A stretch of 64,000 nucleotides of DNA from an uncultured Gammaproteobacteria bacterium (GTDB taxonomy: Bacteria; Pseudomonadota; Gammaproteobacteria; Pseudomonadales; Pseudohongiellaceae): contig CAJXVC010000001.1 in the NCBI GenBank assembly GCA_913060975.1, positions 310,001 to 374,000 on the forward strand, in the 5' to 3' direction. Every line of letters begins with the position of its first letter. Position 1 is the first letter of the stretch. The position numbers and the translations under genes are program-made. Shown here in pieces: positions 1 through 9,208 of this stretch. The notes below the pieces were generated by a model. It did not search any database. It saw nothing but the letters and a program-made list of their open reading frames with translations, and was not told the origin of the DNA.

Positions 1-2
1 TC

Positions 3-461
3 AGTGAGCTGATGAAGCGCTTGGCTGCTCGACAATGTCGTTATGTGAACAAACTTGAGAATCGCACAGGTAGTATCTGGGAGGGACGGTTCAAATGCAG
101 CCCTATAGAACGCGACACTTATCTCCTACAGTGCTGCCGCTATATTGAGTTAAATCCGGTAAAAGCCAGGATAGTCACTCAGCCAGAAGACTACGCCTGG
201 TCAAGCTATCGACATCGAGTGGCATCAACACTGCCAGCCTGGATGCAGCCGGACAAAGTACTCTCTTTACTGGCAAATGATGCTAGCCAGGCAGCTGAGC
301 TATACAAGGGTTTCGCGGCCAACGGATGCCCTGATCAGGAATTCATTCAAGGAACTACCAGCCGCAATCAGCTATTGGGTTCACCACGTTTTGTCGACGA
401 AGTTGAGCAGCGCACCGGAAAGAGGATTGAGAACCGAGCCCATGGGCGGCCTAAAAAATAA
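3..461 (+). CDS. REP-associated tyrosine transposase (RAYT), 3' part
   Basis: This is the C-terminal part of a Y1/HUH-type RAYT transposase; the reading frame is open to the window edge, so the N-terminus with the HUH motif lies outside. The visible part contains the family blocks RTGSIWEGRFK and CRYIELNPVKARIV, followed by YAWSSYR; the Tyr of RYIELNP is the expected catalytic residue. RAYTs are thought to mobilise REP palindromes as single-stranded DNA. The stop codon is followed directly by AAATCCGTCCCCTTT (about 460-474), a motif I recall flanking related transposase genes, which abuts the stop codon of the antiporter gene. REP-like hairpins occur at 52954-53102 in the same window. Confidence 0.8.
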   Translation, partial: SELMKRLAARQCRYVNKLENRTGSIWEGRFKCSPIERDTYLLQCCRYIELNPVKARIVTQPEDYAWSSYRHRVASTLPAWMQPDKVLSLLANDASQAAELYKGFAANGCPDQEFIQGTTSRNQLLGSPRFVDEVEQRTGKRIENRAHGRPKK

Positions 462-473
462 ATCCGTCCCCTT

Positions 474-1889
474 TTACAACGCCACCAAGCCCACAATAAA
501 GAAACCAACAGTAGCGATGCCCGCACTGATCAGCGCATACGGCAGTTGCGTCCGCACGTGATCGATATGATCGGTCGCCGAGGCCATGGAAGAGACCACC
601 GTGGTATCGCTAATCGGCGAGGCGTGGTCGCCAAACACTGATCCTGAGAGCACAGCGGCGAGGAACAATACCGGTGACAAATCCATCGCCAGCGCGATCT
701 GCATGGCCAATGGAATCATGATGGCAAAGGTGCCCCAACTCGAACCAATAGAAAAGGCAATGAAGCTGGAGACCAGAAACAGCAGCGGCAACATTAGCGG
801 AACGGGAATCGAATCCTGAGCGACCTGCGCCACATAAACTCCGGTGCCAAGCAAGTTGGCCACATCACCCAGCGCCAACGCAAACAGCAGAATCATGGCG
901 ACCGGTAACAAGCCCCCTGCTCCTTTCAGAAACAGCTGCATCAACTCTTCAACATTAGCCCGGCGATGCGCCAGAGCCAATCCCCAGGCAGCGCCCAGCG
1001 CAGCCAGAACAGCCCACAACACCGATGTTGAACCCGAGCCATCGCTCAGCACGCCATTGCCTGTGACATACAAGCCCAGCGGCATGGCGAGCACCATGAC
1101 AGCAATGGGTACCAGCATGAAGCGCGCCAGATCCTGACTGCTCACATTGTCCTGCTCTTCAAGAATACTGGGGTCCACCATGGGCGTGGCATTGCTCCAT
1201 AACAGCTCGCCTTTGTCTGTGCGGGCTTGCGCCTTGGCCATGGGGCCAATATCGATATTGCGCCAGATCACCACTGCCGAGACTGCCAGGACGGTCAGCG
1301 GATAGAGGTTTAGCGGGATCGTAGCGATAAACACTTCGACAGGATTGATCACGCTGCTGGATTCCAAAAGGCCAATGACTACGGCTCCCCAGGCGTTCAG
1401 GGGAATCAGAATACAGATGGGGGCCGAGGTGGAATCGATGATGTAGGCCAGCTTTTCCCGAGCGATGCGATAGCGATCGAACAAGGGCCGGGAAATGGCA
1501 CCAGCGACCAACAAGGTGATGTTGGATTCAATAAACACCACTACCCCGGTCAGATATGCCAGCCATTGCGCGCGCTGTCGATTGTTGACCCACTGCCGGT
1601 TCTCCAACAAATGGATAAAGCCACGTACGCCGCCGACCTTCTCAATCGTGCCAATCAGGCCACCGATAATGAGCGTAAACACCAGCACCCGGGTATCCCC
1701 GGCGTCGCTGAAGACATTGATGACGCCGTCGATGGCCAATCCGAGCCCGGACACCGGATTCACTGCCTCCAGCAGGCAAAAACCTATCCAGATACCAATA
1801 CTGAGCGAGATGATGACCTGACGGGTGACAATGGCGAGGATAATAGCCAGTAATGGCGGCAAGACCGACATCCAGTTGGGTTCTTGCAT
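474..1889 (-). CDS. NhaC-type Na+/H+ antiporter family protein
   Basis: A 471-residue polytopic inner-membrane protein with about ten or more hydrophobic segments and the gene length of the NhaC/ArsB-like antiporter group. Features consistent with this are the conserved polar stretch around residues 110-125 (VVFIESNITLLVAG), a Ser/Thr/Pro-rich segment near 150 (DSTSAPICILIPLNAWG), and a C-terminal GSVFGDHASPISDTT block in which charged and small residues lie inside a membrane region. It probably exchanges sodium, or an organic substrate, for protons; the exact substrate cannot be read from sequence. It stands alone, convergent with the RAYT remnant, and its TAA lies inside the RAYT terminal motif. 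Confidence 0.75.
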   Translation of the reverse strand: MQEPNWMSVLPPLLAIILAIVTRQVIISLSIGIWIGFCLLEAVNPVSGLGLAIDGVINVFSDAGDTRVLVFTLIIGGLIGTIEKVGGVRGFIHLLENRQWVNNRQRAQWLAYLTGVVVFIESNITLLVAGAISRPLFDRYRIAREKLAYIIDSTSAPICILIPLNAWGAVVIGLLESSSVINPVEVFIATIPLNLYPLTVLAVSAVVIWRNIDIGPMAKAQARTDKGELLWSNATPMVDPSILEEQDNVSSQDLARFMLVPIAVMVLAMPLGLYVTGNGVLSDGSGSTSVLWAVLAALGAAWGLALAHRRANVEELMQLFLKGAGGLLPVAMILLFALALGDVANLLGTGVYVAQVAQDSIPVPLMLPLLFLVSSFIAFSIGSSWGTFAIMIPLAMQIALAMDLSPVLFLAAVLSGSVFGDHASPISDTTVVSSMASATDHIDHVRTQLPYALISAGIATVGFFIVGLVAL

Positions 1890-2124
1890 ACAGTGCGTGT
1901 CCAGGCTGCGGTGAGTAGCCTGCAGTATAAGTAAAATCGGGCGCTGGAGACAATTCGTACAAACCGCCTGCGGCCAGCAACCTAAAATACTGGCGCAAGC
2001 AATTACGCTGTGTTAAATCTAGAGCTGCCCGGTGCTTGAGTTAAGCAGTAGCCCCGGTCCGTAATTCTCCAATTAAAAATCAGCATGCTGCCAAGCATGC
2101 AATAAAAAAACAGGAGGAGACCCC

Positions 2125-2280
2125 ATGGACCGAAACACACCCCGCAAGGAATCTTGCCGCAAGCTATTCAGTCGGCAACTGCGAACCGCCAATCAACCTC
2201 TGGGTTATTGGTCCATTCAACGTGGGCGACCCGCATGGTCAGCACCCGTTGAGCAAACCCATCGACACAATCAGCTCTGA
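2125..2280 (+). CDS. Small hypothetical protein, 51 aa
   Basis: A short frame starting at an ATG preceded by a very strong Shine-Dalgarno (AGGAGGAG, about 2112-2119). The product is basic and rich in Arg, Gln and Trp, without a membrane segment or recognisable domain. It lies in the otherwise empty 1890-2341 region, upstream of the DUF1801 gene. Just before it is a small inverted repeat (GCATGC, 2083-2088 and 2095-2100). The only support for coding is the ribosome-binding site, so this may be spurious. Confidence 0.3.
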   Translation: MDRNTPRKESCRKLFSRQLRTANQPLGYWSIQRGRPAWSAPVEQTHRHNQL

Positions 2281-2341
2281 ACCAGTAATTACCGACAGGC
2301 AGTGAGCAACAACGTTCACAGCAGCCCTGTCGCGACCAACC

Positions 2342-2848
2342 ATGATTACCTGGAATCAGGATGTTGATGCCTACATCGCGGGACTGCCCCCGTTACGCCG
2401 GGCGGCTGTGTCACATCTGCGCGAAGTGATCATCAACAATTTACCCGAGCCGTTTCAAGAGTCATTCGATGGCATGCCCGTCTATGTGGTCGATGCCAAC
2501 GTTATTTCTACCGTGCATCAGCCCGACGGCGACGAATCTGTGTCAGCTGGCACTTCCTCCCTGCCCTGTTTGAGCTTTATCAACAAGGAAAACTGCGTGT
2601 CCCTCTATCATGTCGGACTTGATCGGGATGTAGATCTGCAACGCTGGATCGAAGAACACTGCCGGGCCAGACTGACGCCCCTGCCGGAGATCGAAAACAA
2701 CTGGATTCATTTTCGGCAACCGCAGAACATCCCCTTCGAGCTGGTGGCGAATTTGATCCGTTTGCACTCAGTGCCAGACTGGGTCGGCAAACCAGCGCTG
2801 CGTGCGGACAGCGATAGCGAGGGCAGCGACCGTTCTGCGACAAATTGA
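2342..2848 (+). CDS. DUF1801 domain protein
   Basis: A 168-residue soluble protein. The N-terminal part (VDAYIAGLPPLRRAAVSHLR, then ESFDGMPVY) and the central SFINKENCVSLYHVG match the DUF1801/YdhG-like fold, a small iron-chaperone-frataxin-like domain of unknown biochemical role. The C-terminal 20 residues are Asp/Ser rich and probably disordered. No partner gene is adjacent; htpX follows about 100 bp downstream in the same direction but with its own leader. Confidence 0.7.
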   Translation: MITWNQDVDAYIAGLPPLRRAAVSHLREVIINNLPEPFQESFDGMPVYVVDANVISTVHQPDGDESVSAGTSSLPCLSFINKENCVSLYHVGLDRDVDLQRWIEEHCRARLTPLPEIENNWIHFRQPQNIPFELVANLIRLHSVPDWVGKPALRADSDSEGSDRSATN

Positions 2849-2945
2849 GCGTAGCTGGGCTGAATTGACTCTTTAAAAACGGCAAAGTGCCGCCATATTA
2901 TCCTGGTATGTATTTGTGGCGCGCATGGCCGTGCAGGAGTGGTAA

Positions 2946-3794
2946 ATGAAACGTATCTTTTTGTTCGTGGCGACCAACTTTGCGATTATGATCGTGCTTG
3001 GTATCGTCCTCAGTATCCTGATGCCTATGCTGGGCCTCGACCAGTCCAGTTATTCCGGCTTGCTGTTTATGTGTGCCATCTTTGGCATGGGCGGCTCGTT
3101 TATCTCTTTGCTCATGTCCAAATGGATCGCCAAGCGCAGCGTCGGCGCCCATGTGATTGAGTCTCCCAACAGTGCCGAACAGCGCTGGTTGCTTGAGACG
3201 GTTCGCCGGCAGGCGCAACAAGCCGGCATCGGCATGCCTGAAGTTGCCATTTACGACTCCCCGGAAATCAACGCCTTTGCCACCGGTGCCAACCGCAACA
3301 ATGCGCTGGTAGCCGTGAGTAGCGGTTTGCTGCGCAACATGACCCAGGATGAAGCCGAAGCGGTGCTGGGCCATGAGATCAGCCACGTCGCCAACGGTGA
3401 CATGGTGACGCTGACCCTGATCCAGGGCGTGCTGAACACCTTCGTCTATTTCTTCGCACGCGTAGTCGCCAACGTCGTCAACCGTGGCAGCAACAATGCC
3501 ATGGTGTACTTTATGACCGTCATGGCCTTTCAGGTTATCTTTGGCATGCTGGCCAGCATTATTGTCATGTGGTTTTCACGCTATCGCGAATTCCGTGCTG
3601 ACAGCGGCGGTGCCATGTTAGCCGGCAAAGAGAAAATGATCGCCGCCCTGCAGCGCTTGCAAGGCAATCAGATGGAGAGTCAGCTCGATGGCAAACTGAC
3701 CGCGTTCGGTATCAATGGCAAACGCGCCATGGCGCAATTGTTCATGAGCCACCCGCCGCTGGCCAAACGTATTGCCGCTCTGCAGAATGCCTAA
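2946..3794 (+). CDS. htpX: Membrane protease HtpX
   Basis: A 282-residue M48B zinc metalloprotease of the inner membrane that helps degrade misfolded membrane proteins, complementing FtsH. Two N-terminal membrane segments (about 4-30 and 37-58) precede the cytoplasmic catalytic region with HEISH at 143-147; two further hydrophobic segments (about 155-175 and 188-210) are followed by EFRAD at 215-219, which supplies the third zinc ligand. Length equals that of the E. coli enzyme. The ATG follows GCAGGAGTGGTAA. A clear intrinsic terminator lies 117 bp downstream, so the gene is probably monocistronic. Confidence 0.95.
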   Translation: MKRIFLFVATNFAIMIVLGIVLSILMPMLGLDQSSYSGLLFMCAIFGMGGSFISLLMSKWIAKRSVGAHVIESPNSAEQRWLLETVRRQAQQAGIGMPEVAIYDSPEINAFATGANRNNALVAVSSGLLRNMTQDEAEAVLGHEISHVANGDMVTLTLIQGVLNTFVYFFARVVANVVNRGSNNAMVYFMTVMAFQVIFGMLASIIVMWFSRYREFRADSGGAMLAGKEKMIAALQRLQGNQMESQLDGKLTAFGINGKRAMAQLFMSHPPLAKRIAALQNA

Positions 3795-3828
3795 CTGCAG
3801 TAGCTGGTCAAGAAGAAGCTACCAAACA

Positions 3829-3910
3829 GGAACAGCTAAACAGAAACAGCCAGATAGAAACAATTGGATAGATAGAAACAATTAGATAAAAACAACCAGG
3901 CAGAAACAAC
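3829..3910 (+). repeat. Degenerate 14-bp tandem repeat
   Basis: Five full copies and one partial copy of a 14-bp unit close to GAAACAAYYRGATA start at 3829, 3843, 3857, 3875, 3889 and 3903. One copy is extended by a duplicated GATA at 3871-3874. The array fills the space between the htpX stop codon and its terminator. It could be a simple slippage repeat. Confidence 0.7.
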
Positions 3911-3947
3911 AAAGCCGCAAGACACTGACTGTCTTGCGGCTTTTTTT
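3911..3947 (+). terminator. Intrinsic terminator of htpX
   Basis: A perfect 10-bp GC-rich stem (GCCGCAAGAC, 3914-3923, with GTCTTGCGGC, 3931-3940) with a 7-nt loop is followed by seven T residues. The A residues before the stem also allow some termination on the opposite strand. Confidence 0.9.
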
Positions 3948-3969
3948 GTGGGCGGATTAAGCGGGGTGG

Positions 3970-4596
3970 TTAGCGTGCCCGGATTCTGGCGTCACCGACA
4001 CCCACTTCAACTTCGATCGTGTGTTCGCCATCACCGTAGTAATAGGCATCGGCTCCTACCAGCATACTGCGCTCATTATCCGTGCCTTGGCCAAAACCGC
4101 GAATCACCGCATCGCCAACACCAGCCGTGGCGACGATTTCACCGTAGTTGGTATTGGCCACATCCACCTGAACCGCGCCGACACCAAGCTCCAGCTTCAG
4201 GGAATTTTCAAGGTCCGAGATTTCCACCTCACCGACACCTAAATCAATCTCCAGTGCCAAATGCGCAGGTATTCTGACTACCCAGGTTTGATGGAGATCG
4301 TCATCATCAATGCCCAGATAAAGCGAATCGCCGCGCTCGCGCTGCTCAAGCTCGATGTCATCGACATCGTCGCGGCGCAGTGAGAACCAGCGCCGCTCAG
4401 CGATCAACTCGATCTCCAGCTCGATGGACTCGCCATCATAGATCTCGATATCCATTTCACCGATGGACATCTCCATCTGCACGTCGGTAAACGAAGCGGC
4501 ATCGATGCTGTAGGTAACGTGCTTGGAAGAAGCCGCAAACACGGGGGCTGACAGCAAGATATTGCCGGCGATCAGGAAGGAGGTCAGGGTTTTCAT
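3970..4596 (-). CDS. Exported DUF4097-like beta-strand protein
   Basis: Start chosen at MKTLTSFLIAG because it opens a typical signal peptide (cleavage near VFA-AS, residue 21); an in-frame upstream Met at 4668 would bury it. The 208-residue product is very acidic and built of short alternating strands with repeated VGVG(D/E) turns (LGVGEVEI, LGVGAVQV, AGVGDAVI, VGVGDARI), the right-handed beta-solenoid pattern of DUF4097/adhesin-like domains. It is probably periplasmic or surface-located. Function unknown. Confidence 0.6.
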   Translation of the reverse strand: MKTLTSFLIAGNILLSAPVFAASSKHVTYSIDAASFTDVQMEMSIGEMDIEIYDGESIELEIELIAERRWFSLRRDDVDDIELEQRERGDSLYLGIDDDDLHQTWVVRIPAHLALEIDLGVGEVEISDLENSLKLELGVGAVQVDVANTNYGEIVATAGVGDAVIRGFGQGTDNERSMLVGADAYYYGDGEHTIEVEVGVGDARIRAR

Positions 4597-4744
4597 GAAA
4601 GGCGCCTTATTGATTGGTTGAACTGGTGACAGGGTTGAAAACGGCATAATGCCGCCCTTTTCTGTCATCTATTAATCATAAGACGTTGGGTGTTGTGGTT
4701 TGGTTACAGTAATTTGGCAATAGAGATATTTTATAAACTAATTC

Positions 4745-5143
4745 CTATTCTCCCGGCGCAACGTCTTCCAGCCGGTAAATATCTCTGATATTGCAACGCT
4801 CACGACCAATACCGGGACTGTCGACCAGAACCTCACCGAAGTTATCGACTCTTGAAGTCGGCGAGGATAAGCCAACAAATATTGCGCTGTTGAGACTTAG
4901 ACAAGGACTCACTAACTCTATCAGGTATTCATCATCCACACCGGAGCGAATGATCAGGTGTTCGTCATCAATAGAAGACCAACTGTTAATCGAGTAGTTG
5001 AGCAGGCGCTGATCGCCTGGGCCGATGAGATAGCCCCGATCGGCGAGTCGCTCTTCGGTACCGGGTTGTTCAGTTGATGTGCCTGAGCAGGCTGTGAGAG
5101 CGCCTGATATCAATATGGCAGTTACGTGTAAGAAATTCCTCAT
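4745..5143 (-). CDS. Small lipoprotein, DUF6491-like
   Basis: Start placed at MRNFLHVTAIL, which has AAGGAG eight bases upstream; an earlier in-frame ATG at 5287 has no support. The 132-residue product has a lipoprotein signal with lipobox LTAC. The mature part (LLNYSINSWSSIDDEHLIIRS, then YLIELVSPCL, a second Cys near RCNIRDIYRL) resembles the small DUF6491 family of proteobacterial lipoproteins. It is the last host gene before the prophage. Confidence 0.6.
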   Translation of the reverse strand: MRNFLHVTAILISGALTACSGTSTEQPGTEERLADRGYLIGPGDQRLLNYSINSWSSIDDEHLIIRSGVDDEYLIELVSPCLSLNSAIFVGLSSPTSRVDNFGEVLVDSPGIGRERCNIRDIYRLEDVAPGE

Positions 5144-5440
5144 CGCTCTAACTCCTTGGCATGGTGCTATCTGAATAGCCGTCCTGCCTGTTTGAGTGAA
5201 TTGTGTGTTTCTTAAGTATGTATTTGGGGGCTTGTTCGGGATTAACAAGTGTCGAGCTGGAAAGTCGCGTGAAGCTGTACTCTGCATCAGTTTCGAGAAG
5301 ACTGACGAGAACTCAATTAAACACGTTATAAGCGCTGAAAAAAGGCAAAGTTCTTTAGTGTGTTAGGTGGCACCTTAATGCTTATACAGCACAGAGATGA
5401 ACCGGTCGGTTTGCAGTAAAACTGACAAACAATGATAAGT

Positions 5441-5495
5441 TGGTGCCCGGGACCGGAATCGAACCGGTACGGTGTTTCCACCGAGGGATTTTAAG
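5441..5495 (-). other. attL: displaced 3' half of host tRNA-Leu(UAA)
   Basis: Read on the minus strand this is a tRNA-Leu from the anticodon loop to CCA: CTTAAAA loop, 5-bp variable stem (CGGTG/CACCG), T arm (ACCGG/CCGGT), acceptor strand CCCGGGC, A73 and CCA. The sequence on the 5' side (5496 onward) does not form a D arm. The 14-bp core CGAGGGATTTTAAG (5482-5495) recurs at 52711-52724 in the intact tRNA. The acceptor strand pairs perfectly with the 5' strand of the intact tRNA at attR, so this is the original host 3' end pushed away by integration. Confidence 0.85.
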
Positions 5496-5604
5496 CCCGT
5501 TGAAGCCTCCCATGCCGCGGCAATGAAGCTGCAAATACCGGGACTAGGGTGAATTATTCCGAACTATAAAGGCGCAAAAAGGGTAACACTTAGGGGTTAC
5601 ACCT

Positions 5605-6162
5605 ATGAGCGACTTGATGGATCGAATTGATCTGCGTCATGACTTCATTGCAACCAAAATGGCGCAGCATGTAATTTCAGATACAGGGTGCTGGGAATAC
5701 ACCGGCTATCTGAAAGAAAACGGCTACGGGACCATGAAAATCTATGTTCGTGATTTTTACCCCAAGAAGCGAACATTTCTTATCCATCGCGTTTCCTACG
5801 CCTATTTCAATGGCGAAGACCCCGGCGAATTATTCGTCTGTCACAAGTGCGACAACCCTTCCTGCATAAACCCTGATCACCTATTTCTAGGGACGCCATT
5901 AGACAACACTCGGGATATGTGGAACAAGGGTCGAGCGGCCGACCAAGGCGGCATGAACAACGGGCGCTGCAAGCTCTCAGAGGACGTTGTAGAGCAGATC
6001 GTAGAAAGCATCAAGAACGGCAAGAGCAACACAGCAATAGCTGCTGAGCTGCCTGTCACGCACTCTCAAGTGAGTCTGATCCGCGGCGGGAAGTCTTGGA
6101 GGTGGCTCACCGAAAAACTTGGATACAAGCCGGAGGACTATTACCGTAGCCGGGCCGCGTGA
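5605..6162 (+). CDS. HNH endonuclease with C-terminal helix-turn-helix
   Basis: A 185-residue protein with the zinc-containing HNH_3 core: HRVSYAYFNG, then CHKCDNPSCINPDHLFLGT (about 76-99), with Cys pairs and a conserved NPDHL. The C-terminal 50 residues (GRCKLSEDVVEQIVESI...SNTAIAAEL...VSLIRGGKSWRWL) form the DNA-binding helix-turn-helix typical of phage homing-type HNH proteins. It reads inward from attL and overlaps the next gene's upstream region, opposite to the late operon, so it is cargo and not part of the packaging module. Confidence 0.8.
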   Translation: MSDLMDRIDLRHDFIATKMAQHVISDTGCWEYTGYLKENGYGTMKIYVRDFYPKKRTFLIHRVSYAYFNGEDPGELFVCHKCDNPSCINPDHLFLGTPLDNTRDMWNKGRAADQGGMNNGRCKLSEDVVEQIVESIKNGKSNTAIAAELPVTHSQVSLIRGGKSWRWLTEKLGYKPEDYYRSRAA

Positions 6163-6170
6163 GGCTTGCT

Positions 6171-6611
6171 ATGAGAAATCTCGCCGCGGCATTACTACTC
6201 CTGCCCACCATTTCCCTCGGGCAAGTCTCTTACTACTTCGATAACTCAGTGCCCTATGATGAATCTGAGGCTGAGGAGTATATCTACAGCATGTTTCAGG
6301 TTCGCCCTGGTGATGACTGTAGGGTCAGCTTCTTATCTGCTGGCGAGTATGAGAACAGGTATGGCGAGGACAGCAAGGCCATACAATTTGATTCACCCTG
6401 CCGAATCTATTTCAATGGCTGGTACTACCCACCCTTATTCGGGGTAAGCGAGCATTTCTACGCCCTGTTAGCCCATGAAATAGGCCATGCTCAAGGGTTA
6501 GAGCACAATCTCGATCAGCCTGAATCGATCATGTATCCCACTGTAGGGCCTGAGAGCGTAATGACAGTGGCTGATAAGATTAATCTATGGCTTCTGAGGC
6601 GGGGCCAGTGA
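6171..6611 (+). CDS. Secreted matrixin-like zinc metalloprotease
   Basis: A 146-residue protein with an N-terminal signal peptide (about 1-17, cleavage near SLG-QV). It has a full metzincin zinc site HEIGHAQGLEH at 102-112 and a Met-turn (SIMYPT, Met121), which is the matrixin/M10 signature. ATG 6171 is preferred to GTG 6159 because GAGG lies at proper distance before it. It follows the HNH gene closely and its 3' end overlaps the convergent fibre gene by 32 bp. I infer a lysogenic-conversion gene acting in the periplasm or outside the cell. Confidence 0.75.
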   Translation: MRNLAAALLLLPTISLGQVSYYFDNSVPYDESEAEEYIYSMFQVRPGDDCRVSFLSAGEYENRYGEDSKAIQFDSPCRIYFNGWYYPPLFGVSEHFYALLAHEIGHAQGLEHNLDQPESIMYPTVGPESVMTVADKINLWLLRRGQ

Positions 6612-7236
6612 GGGTGTTTCCGGGCCACCCGACAGTCAAGTCAACCTTTTCCAGCGCGGGGATATTCTTAGCACTATTTATACCCCTTGAAAGCGCAGCG
6701 TCATTAGCTCGCACAGCTCGAATATGCTTTGCCACCGCGTCATTCAATTGCTGAGCTATCGCTACAGTAACTGTCAGCACCGAACCCGATCGGGTAGCTA
6801 TATCCTGTGTGGGATCAACCTCACCAGCTGCAGCTCTGTCTTTCAAGTCATCGAGTAATGATCGAATTTCACTCTGTGCTTGGGGGGTGGTTTGAATAAC
6901 TGTCCCGGACACCGTGACACCAGAATCTCTGGCCTTTTCAAATAGACGACGGAGCTCGCCTCTCATATTGGCTTTAGCGCGCTCTAAAGGTAAATCGACA
7001 ACGGTATAGCCAAAAACCCAATCATCACCCTGCTTGGTTGGCTCAGTATTTTTGGTAATCGATTTGGTCATCCAGTTGTATTCTGGCTTGTCACGAACAC
7101 CCTTGCGAACAATATCACCACCACGATTGTTCACGACCTTATCGCTTAACTGGGCGGGCAAAGTTACTCTGGGAAACAACTCTCGAAACTGCTGCTCGTT
7201 GACTATATTGCCTGTCTCTCTAATTCTGATTTCCAC
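6580..7236 (-). CDS. Tail-fibre-associated DUF4376 protein
   Basis: A 218-residue protein at the distal end of the late operon. The N-terminal 100 residues contain a short 'interaction' region with conserved WMTKSI and GDDWVFGYTVVDLP. The C-terminal half (VTVSGTVIQTT, then SLLDDLKDR, then DAVAKHIRAVRANDAALSRGI) matches DUF4376, found at the end of phage tail fibres and tail-fibre chaperone-like proteins. Its start overlaps the stop of the preceding gene. Confidence 0.6.
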   Translation of the reverse strand: MEIRIRETGNIVNEQQFRELFPRVTLPAQLSDKVVNNRGGDIVRKGVRDKPEYNWMTKSITKNTEPTKQGDDWVFGYTVVDLPLERAKANMRGELRRLFEKARDSGVTVSGTVIQTTPQAQSEIRSLLDDLKDRAAAGEVDPTQDIATRSGSVLTVTVAIAQQLNDAVAKHIRAVRANDAALSRGINSAKNIPALEKVDLTVGWPGNTLTGPASEAID

Positions 7237-8201
7237 TATATTTCCTCCGCCCTTATAACCATGTAAATGTAATCCTGGCTCGCGCTGAGTGAGCTGGCTG
7301 TAATGGTGCCGCCCGATTCAGCCAGTCTTGCAACAGTGGTTTCTGCCGCGGTTGTATTTGCTACTAAAAGATCATCACTGCCAGTAAAACCGGGGGTTCT
7401 TGCGGTATCGTAAATCTCCCAATTTCCAGTGGTCCCCGCAGCCTTTAGCTGAAGGTACTGAGAGCCATTATCCCAGCCTGTCGCTATCTCGCCCTCACCA
7501 CTTCCGTCAGTCGTAAATTCTCCGCACTGAACAATTCCTTCCTCATCATGTGCCCACGCATAGATGCTATAAGTACCTGTCGGAGCAGAACCGCTAAGCG
7601 TTGCAGTGGTGCCGGATACGGACAGCCATGCGTCCGTGGAGCTTTCAGCCGCTGTGGTGTTGAGGCGTAGGTTATTACTGCTTGTGAGGCTGCGATGCCA
7701 CACAATCCAGTCGCCAGTGGTTGTGGTGATCTTGGCGGCCACCATGCCGACAACGTTTAGTGTGGATAGATCGGCATCTGTGGTAGCGCCGTTGGTGTGG
7801 GTGATTTCGGTAACTTTAAAGAATCCGGGTGAATTTCGGAAAGTCCACGCTGCATAATTAGTCCCGCTACCGTTTCCAAGCCCGCCGTTAGTTCCAGAAA
7901 CCGTGAACCCAGAAGCCCCGAAAGCGGTGACTCCTTGCCCAGACACTGATTGACTTGGGCTGGTATATACAGGTGAAAGGTATTGCTCAACGCCTCGCTC
8001 GGTATCCCATAGTGCGTGCAGAACCGCCACATTCCTGCCTTTAAACCAAACCAAGCCGCCTTCGCCATCGAGATCAATACCATTATCAATGCTTTGAGAA
8101 GTAGCATTACCTGTATAAAGATCAGTGCTGAACACGTCACTCACGTCAACACCACCACTGGGCAAAGGCCTGCGCCCCATGAGAGTCAGTAAACTAATCA
8201 T
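7236..8201 (-). CDS. Virion surface/tail fibre protein, DUF7483-like
   Basis: A 321-residue Gly/Thr/Ser-rich beta protein. Recognisable segments are [37 protein letters not shown] and a repeated [14 protein letters not shown] end, which recur in phage tail-fibre or capsid-decoration proteins carrying the DUF7483 domain. Two partly similar halves are visible: [20 protein letters not shown] and [20 protein letters not shown]. Located between the fibre-like gene and the DUF4376 gene. Confidence 0.55.
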   Translation of the reverse strand: MISLLTLMGRRPLPSGGVDVSDVFSTDLYTGNATSQSIDNGIDLDGEGGLVWFKGRNVAVLHALWDTERGVEQYLSPVYTSPSQSVSGQGVTAFGASGFTVSGTNGGLGNGSGTNYAAWTFRNSPGFFKVTEITHTNGATTDADLSTLNVVGMVAAKITTTTGDWIVWHRSLTSSNNLRLNTTAAESSTDAWLSVSGTTATLSGSAPTGTYSIYAWAHDEEGIVQCGEFTTDGSGEGEIATGWDNGSQYLQLKAAGTTGNWEIYDTARTPGFTGSDDLLVANTTAAETTVARLAESGGTITASSLSASQDYIYMVIRAEEI

Positions 8202-9208
8202 GCTGCAAAATTCCCGTAGATGGTTGTTCCTGCATCACGGGCGTACAAGATGAAAAAATCTGTTCCGCTGGTCTGTAGTGCTGTTCTACCAGTTTGAGCG
8301 GCTAGCCATGTGGCGAAAGTAGTCGTTGTCGTGCCGTCTGGCATAATCCAATTGATAGTAGGTAGGGTTATATCGTGCGCTCCGAAATCTACTGCTTCAA
8401 GAAGCAAAATTCCCAAGTTACCAGTGGGTGGCCAGTTGCTTGTGGTAATGGTGAAATCGTCAGTAGCGACAATGCGTTGGTGGCTGCCGGCAGTGTAATC
8501 CAAATCCTGAGTTGTTGTGCCGGAGTTACCCAGATCGTTATAAACAAGACCTGAATCGATCAAGAAAGCCTTGCTTATCTCGTTATCATCGCCATCGAGA
8601 TTGCCGCCGAGTGTCGGAGTCGTGTCATTGCTTACATTGTCAATGGCGTTGGGGTTTGCTGTAGCACCATTAGCAACATTGAGGATTGAGCGGGCATTGG
8701 TAGGGGTAAGGCTTTCGACTACGCCTGTACTTGCCGACACGCGGCCAAGAAATCGACTTGTGGCGATTTGCTCAATCTTGTTCAGGGCAATTGTCTTGTT
8801 ATCGACATAGGCTTTTGTGGATTGTTGGCTTGGCGGCTTAGTTGCTGAATCGCTGGCGAAGTCATCTTCATCGAGCAGGCCGGGAAACACCGCCCCCAGT
8901 CTAAATAGCAGATCCCAGTCTGAACCCGTGTAGAAAATCATGTCCCCTACTTCATAATCCGTTGCAGAAATGGTTCCGGCTACTGATATTCTCCATATAT
9001 CCCCGCCAGACGGTGTGGCAGGGTAAGAACCTGTAGATGCGTCATGCTCGCCTTGGTATTCTCCGCCAACGCTTTCGATTGTCTGGAGAATTTGATCAAG
9101 CTCGTTGTATGAATCCTCAACGGCCTCAAGCATGTCATTCAGCTTATCTACAAGCTCAAGGGTATCTCCGATATCAATTTCGTATTCCGACAAATCAAGT
9201 GCTGACAT
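8198..9208 (-). CDS. Tail fibre-like protein
   Basis: A 336-residue protein. The first 45 residues form a helix rich in Leu and Glu (coiled coil likely), followed by a [31 protein letters not shown] module in which a [13 protein letters not shown] strand motif recurs, as in short tail fibres. The rest is a repetitive Asp/Asn/Thr-rich beta region ending [19 protein letters not shown]. Translationally coupled at both ends (4-bp overlap with the next gene). Probable receptor-binding or fibre shaft part. Confidence 0.55.
   Translation of the reverse strand: MSALDLSEYEIDIGDTLELVDKLNDMLEAVEDSYNELDQILQTIESVGGEYQGEHDASTGSYPATPSGGDIWRISVAGTISATDYEVGDMIFYTGSDWDLLFRLGAVFPGLLDEDDFASDSATKPPSQQSTKAYVDNKTIALNKIEQIATSRFLGRVSASTGVVESLTPTNARSILNVANGATANPNAIDNVSNDTTPTLGGNLDGDDNEISKAFLIDSGLVYNDLGNSGTTTQDLDYTAGSHQRIVATDDFTITTSNWPPTGNLGILLLEAVDFGAHDITLPTINWIMPDGTTTTTFATWLAAQTGRTALQTSGTDFFILYARDAGTTIYGNFAA

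Noticed and set aside
2083..2100. Inverted repeat GCATGC-N6-GCATGC as a terminator
   Set aside because: Short stem and no T run downstream on either strand.
2898..3386. 162-aa frame on the minus strand opposite htpX
   Set aside because: It is the mirror of a well-supported gene, His/Gly-rich in a way expected for an antisense frame, and has no RBS.
5441..5545. A second complete tRNA-Leu at the left prophage end
   Set aside because: The 3' half is perfect, but the sequence 5' of the anticodon loop gives mismatched anticodon and acceptor stems and no D arm; it is an attL fragment followed by phage sequence.
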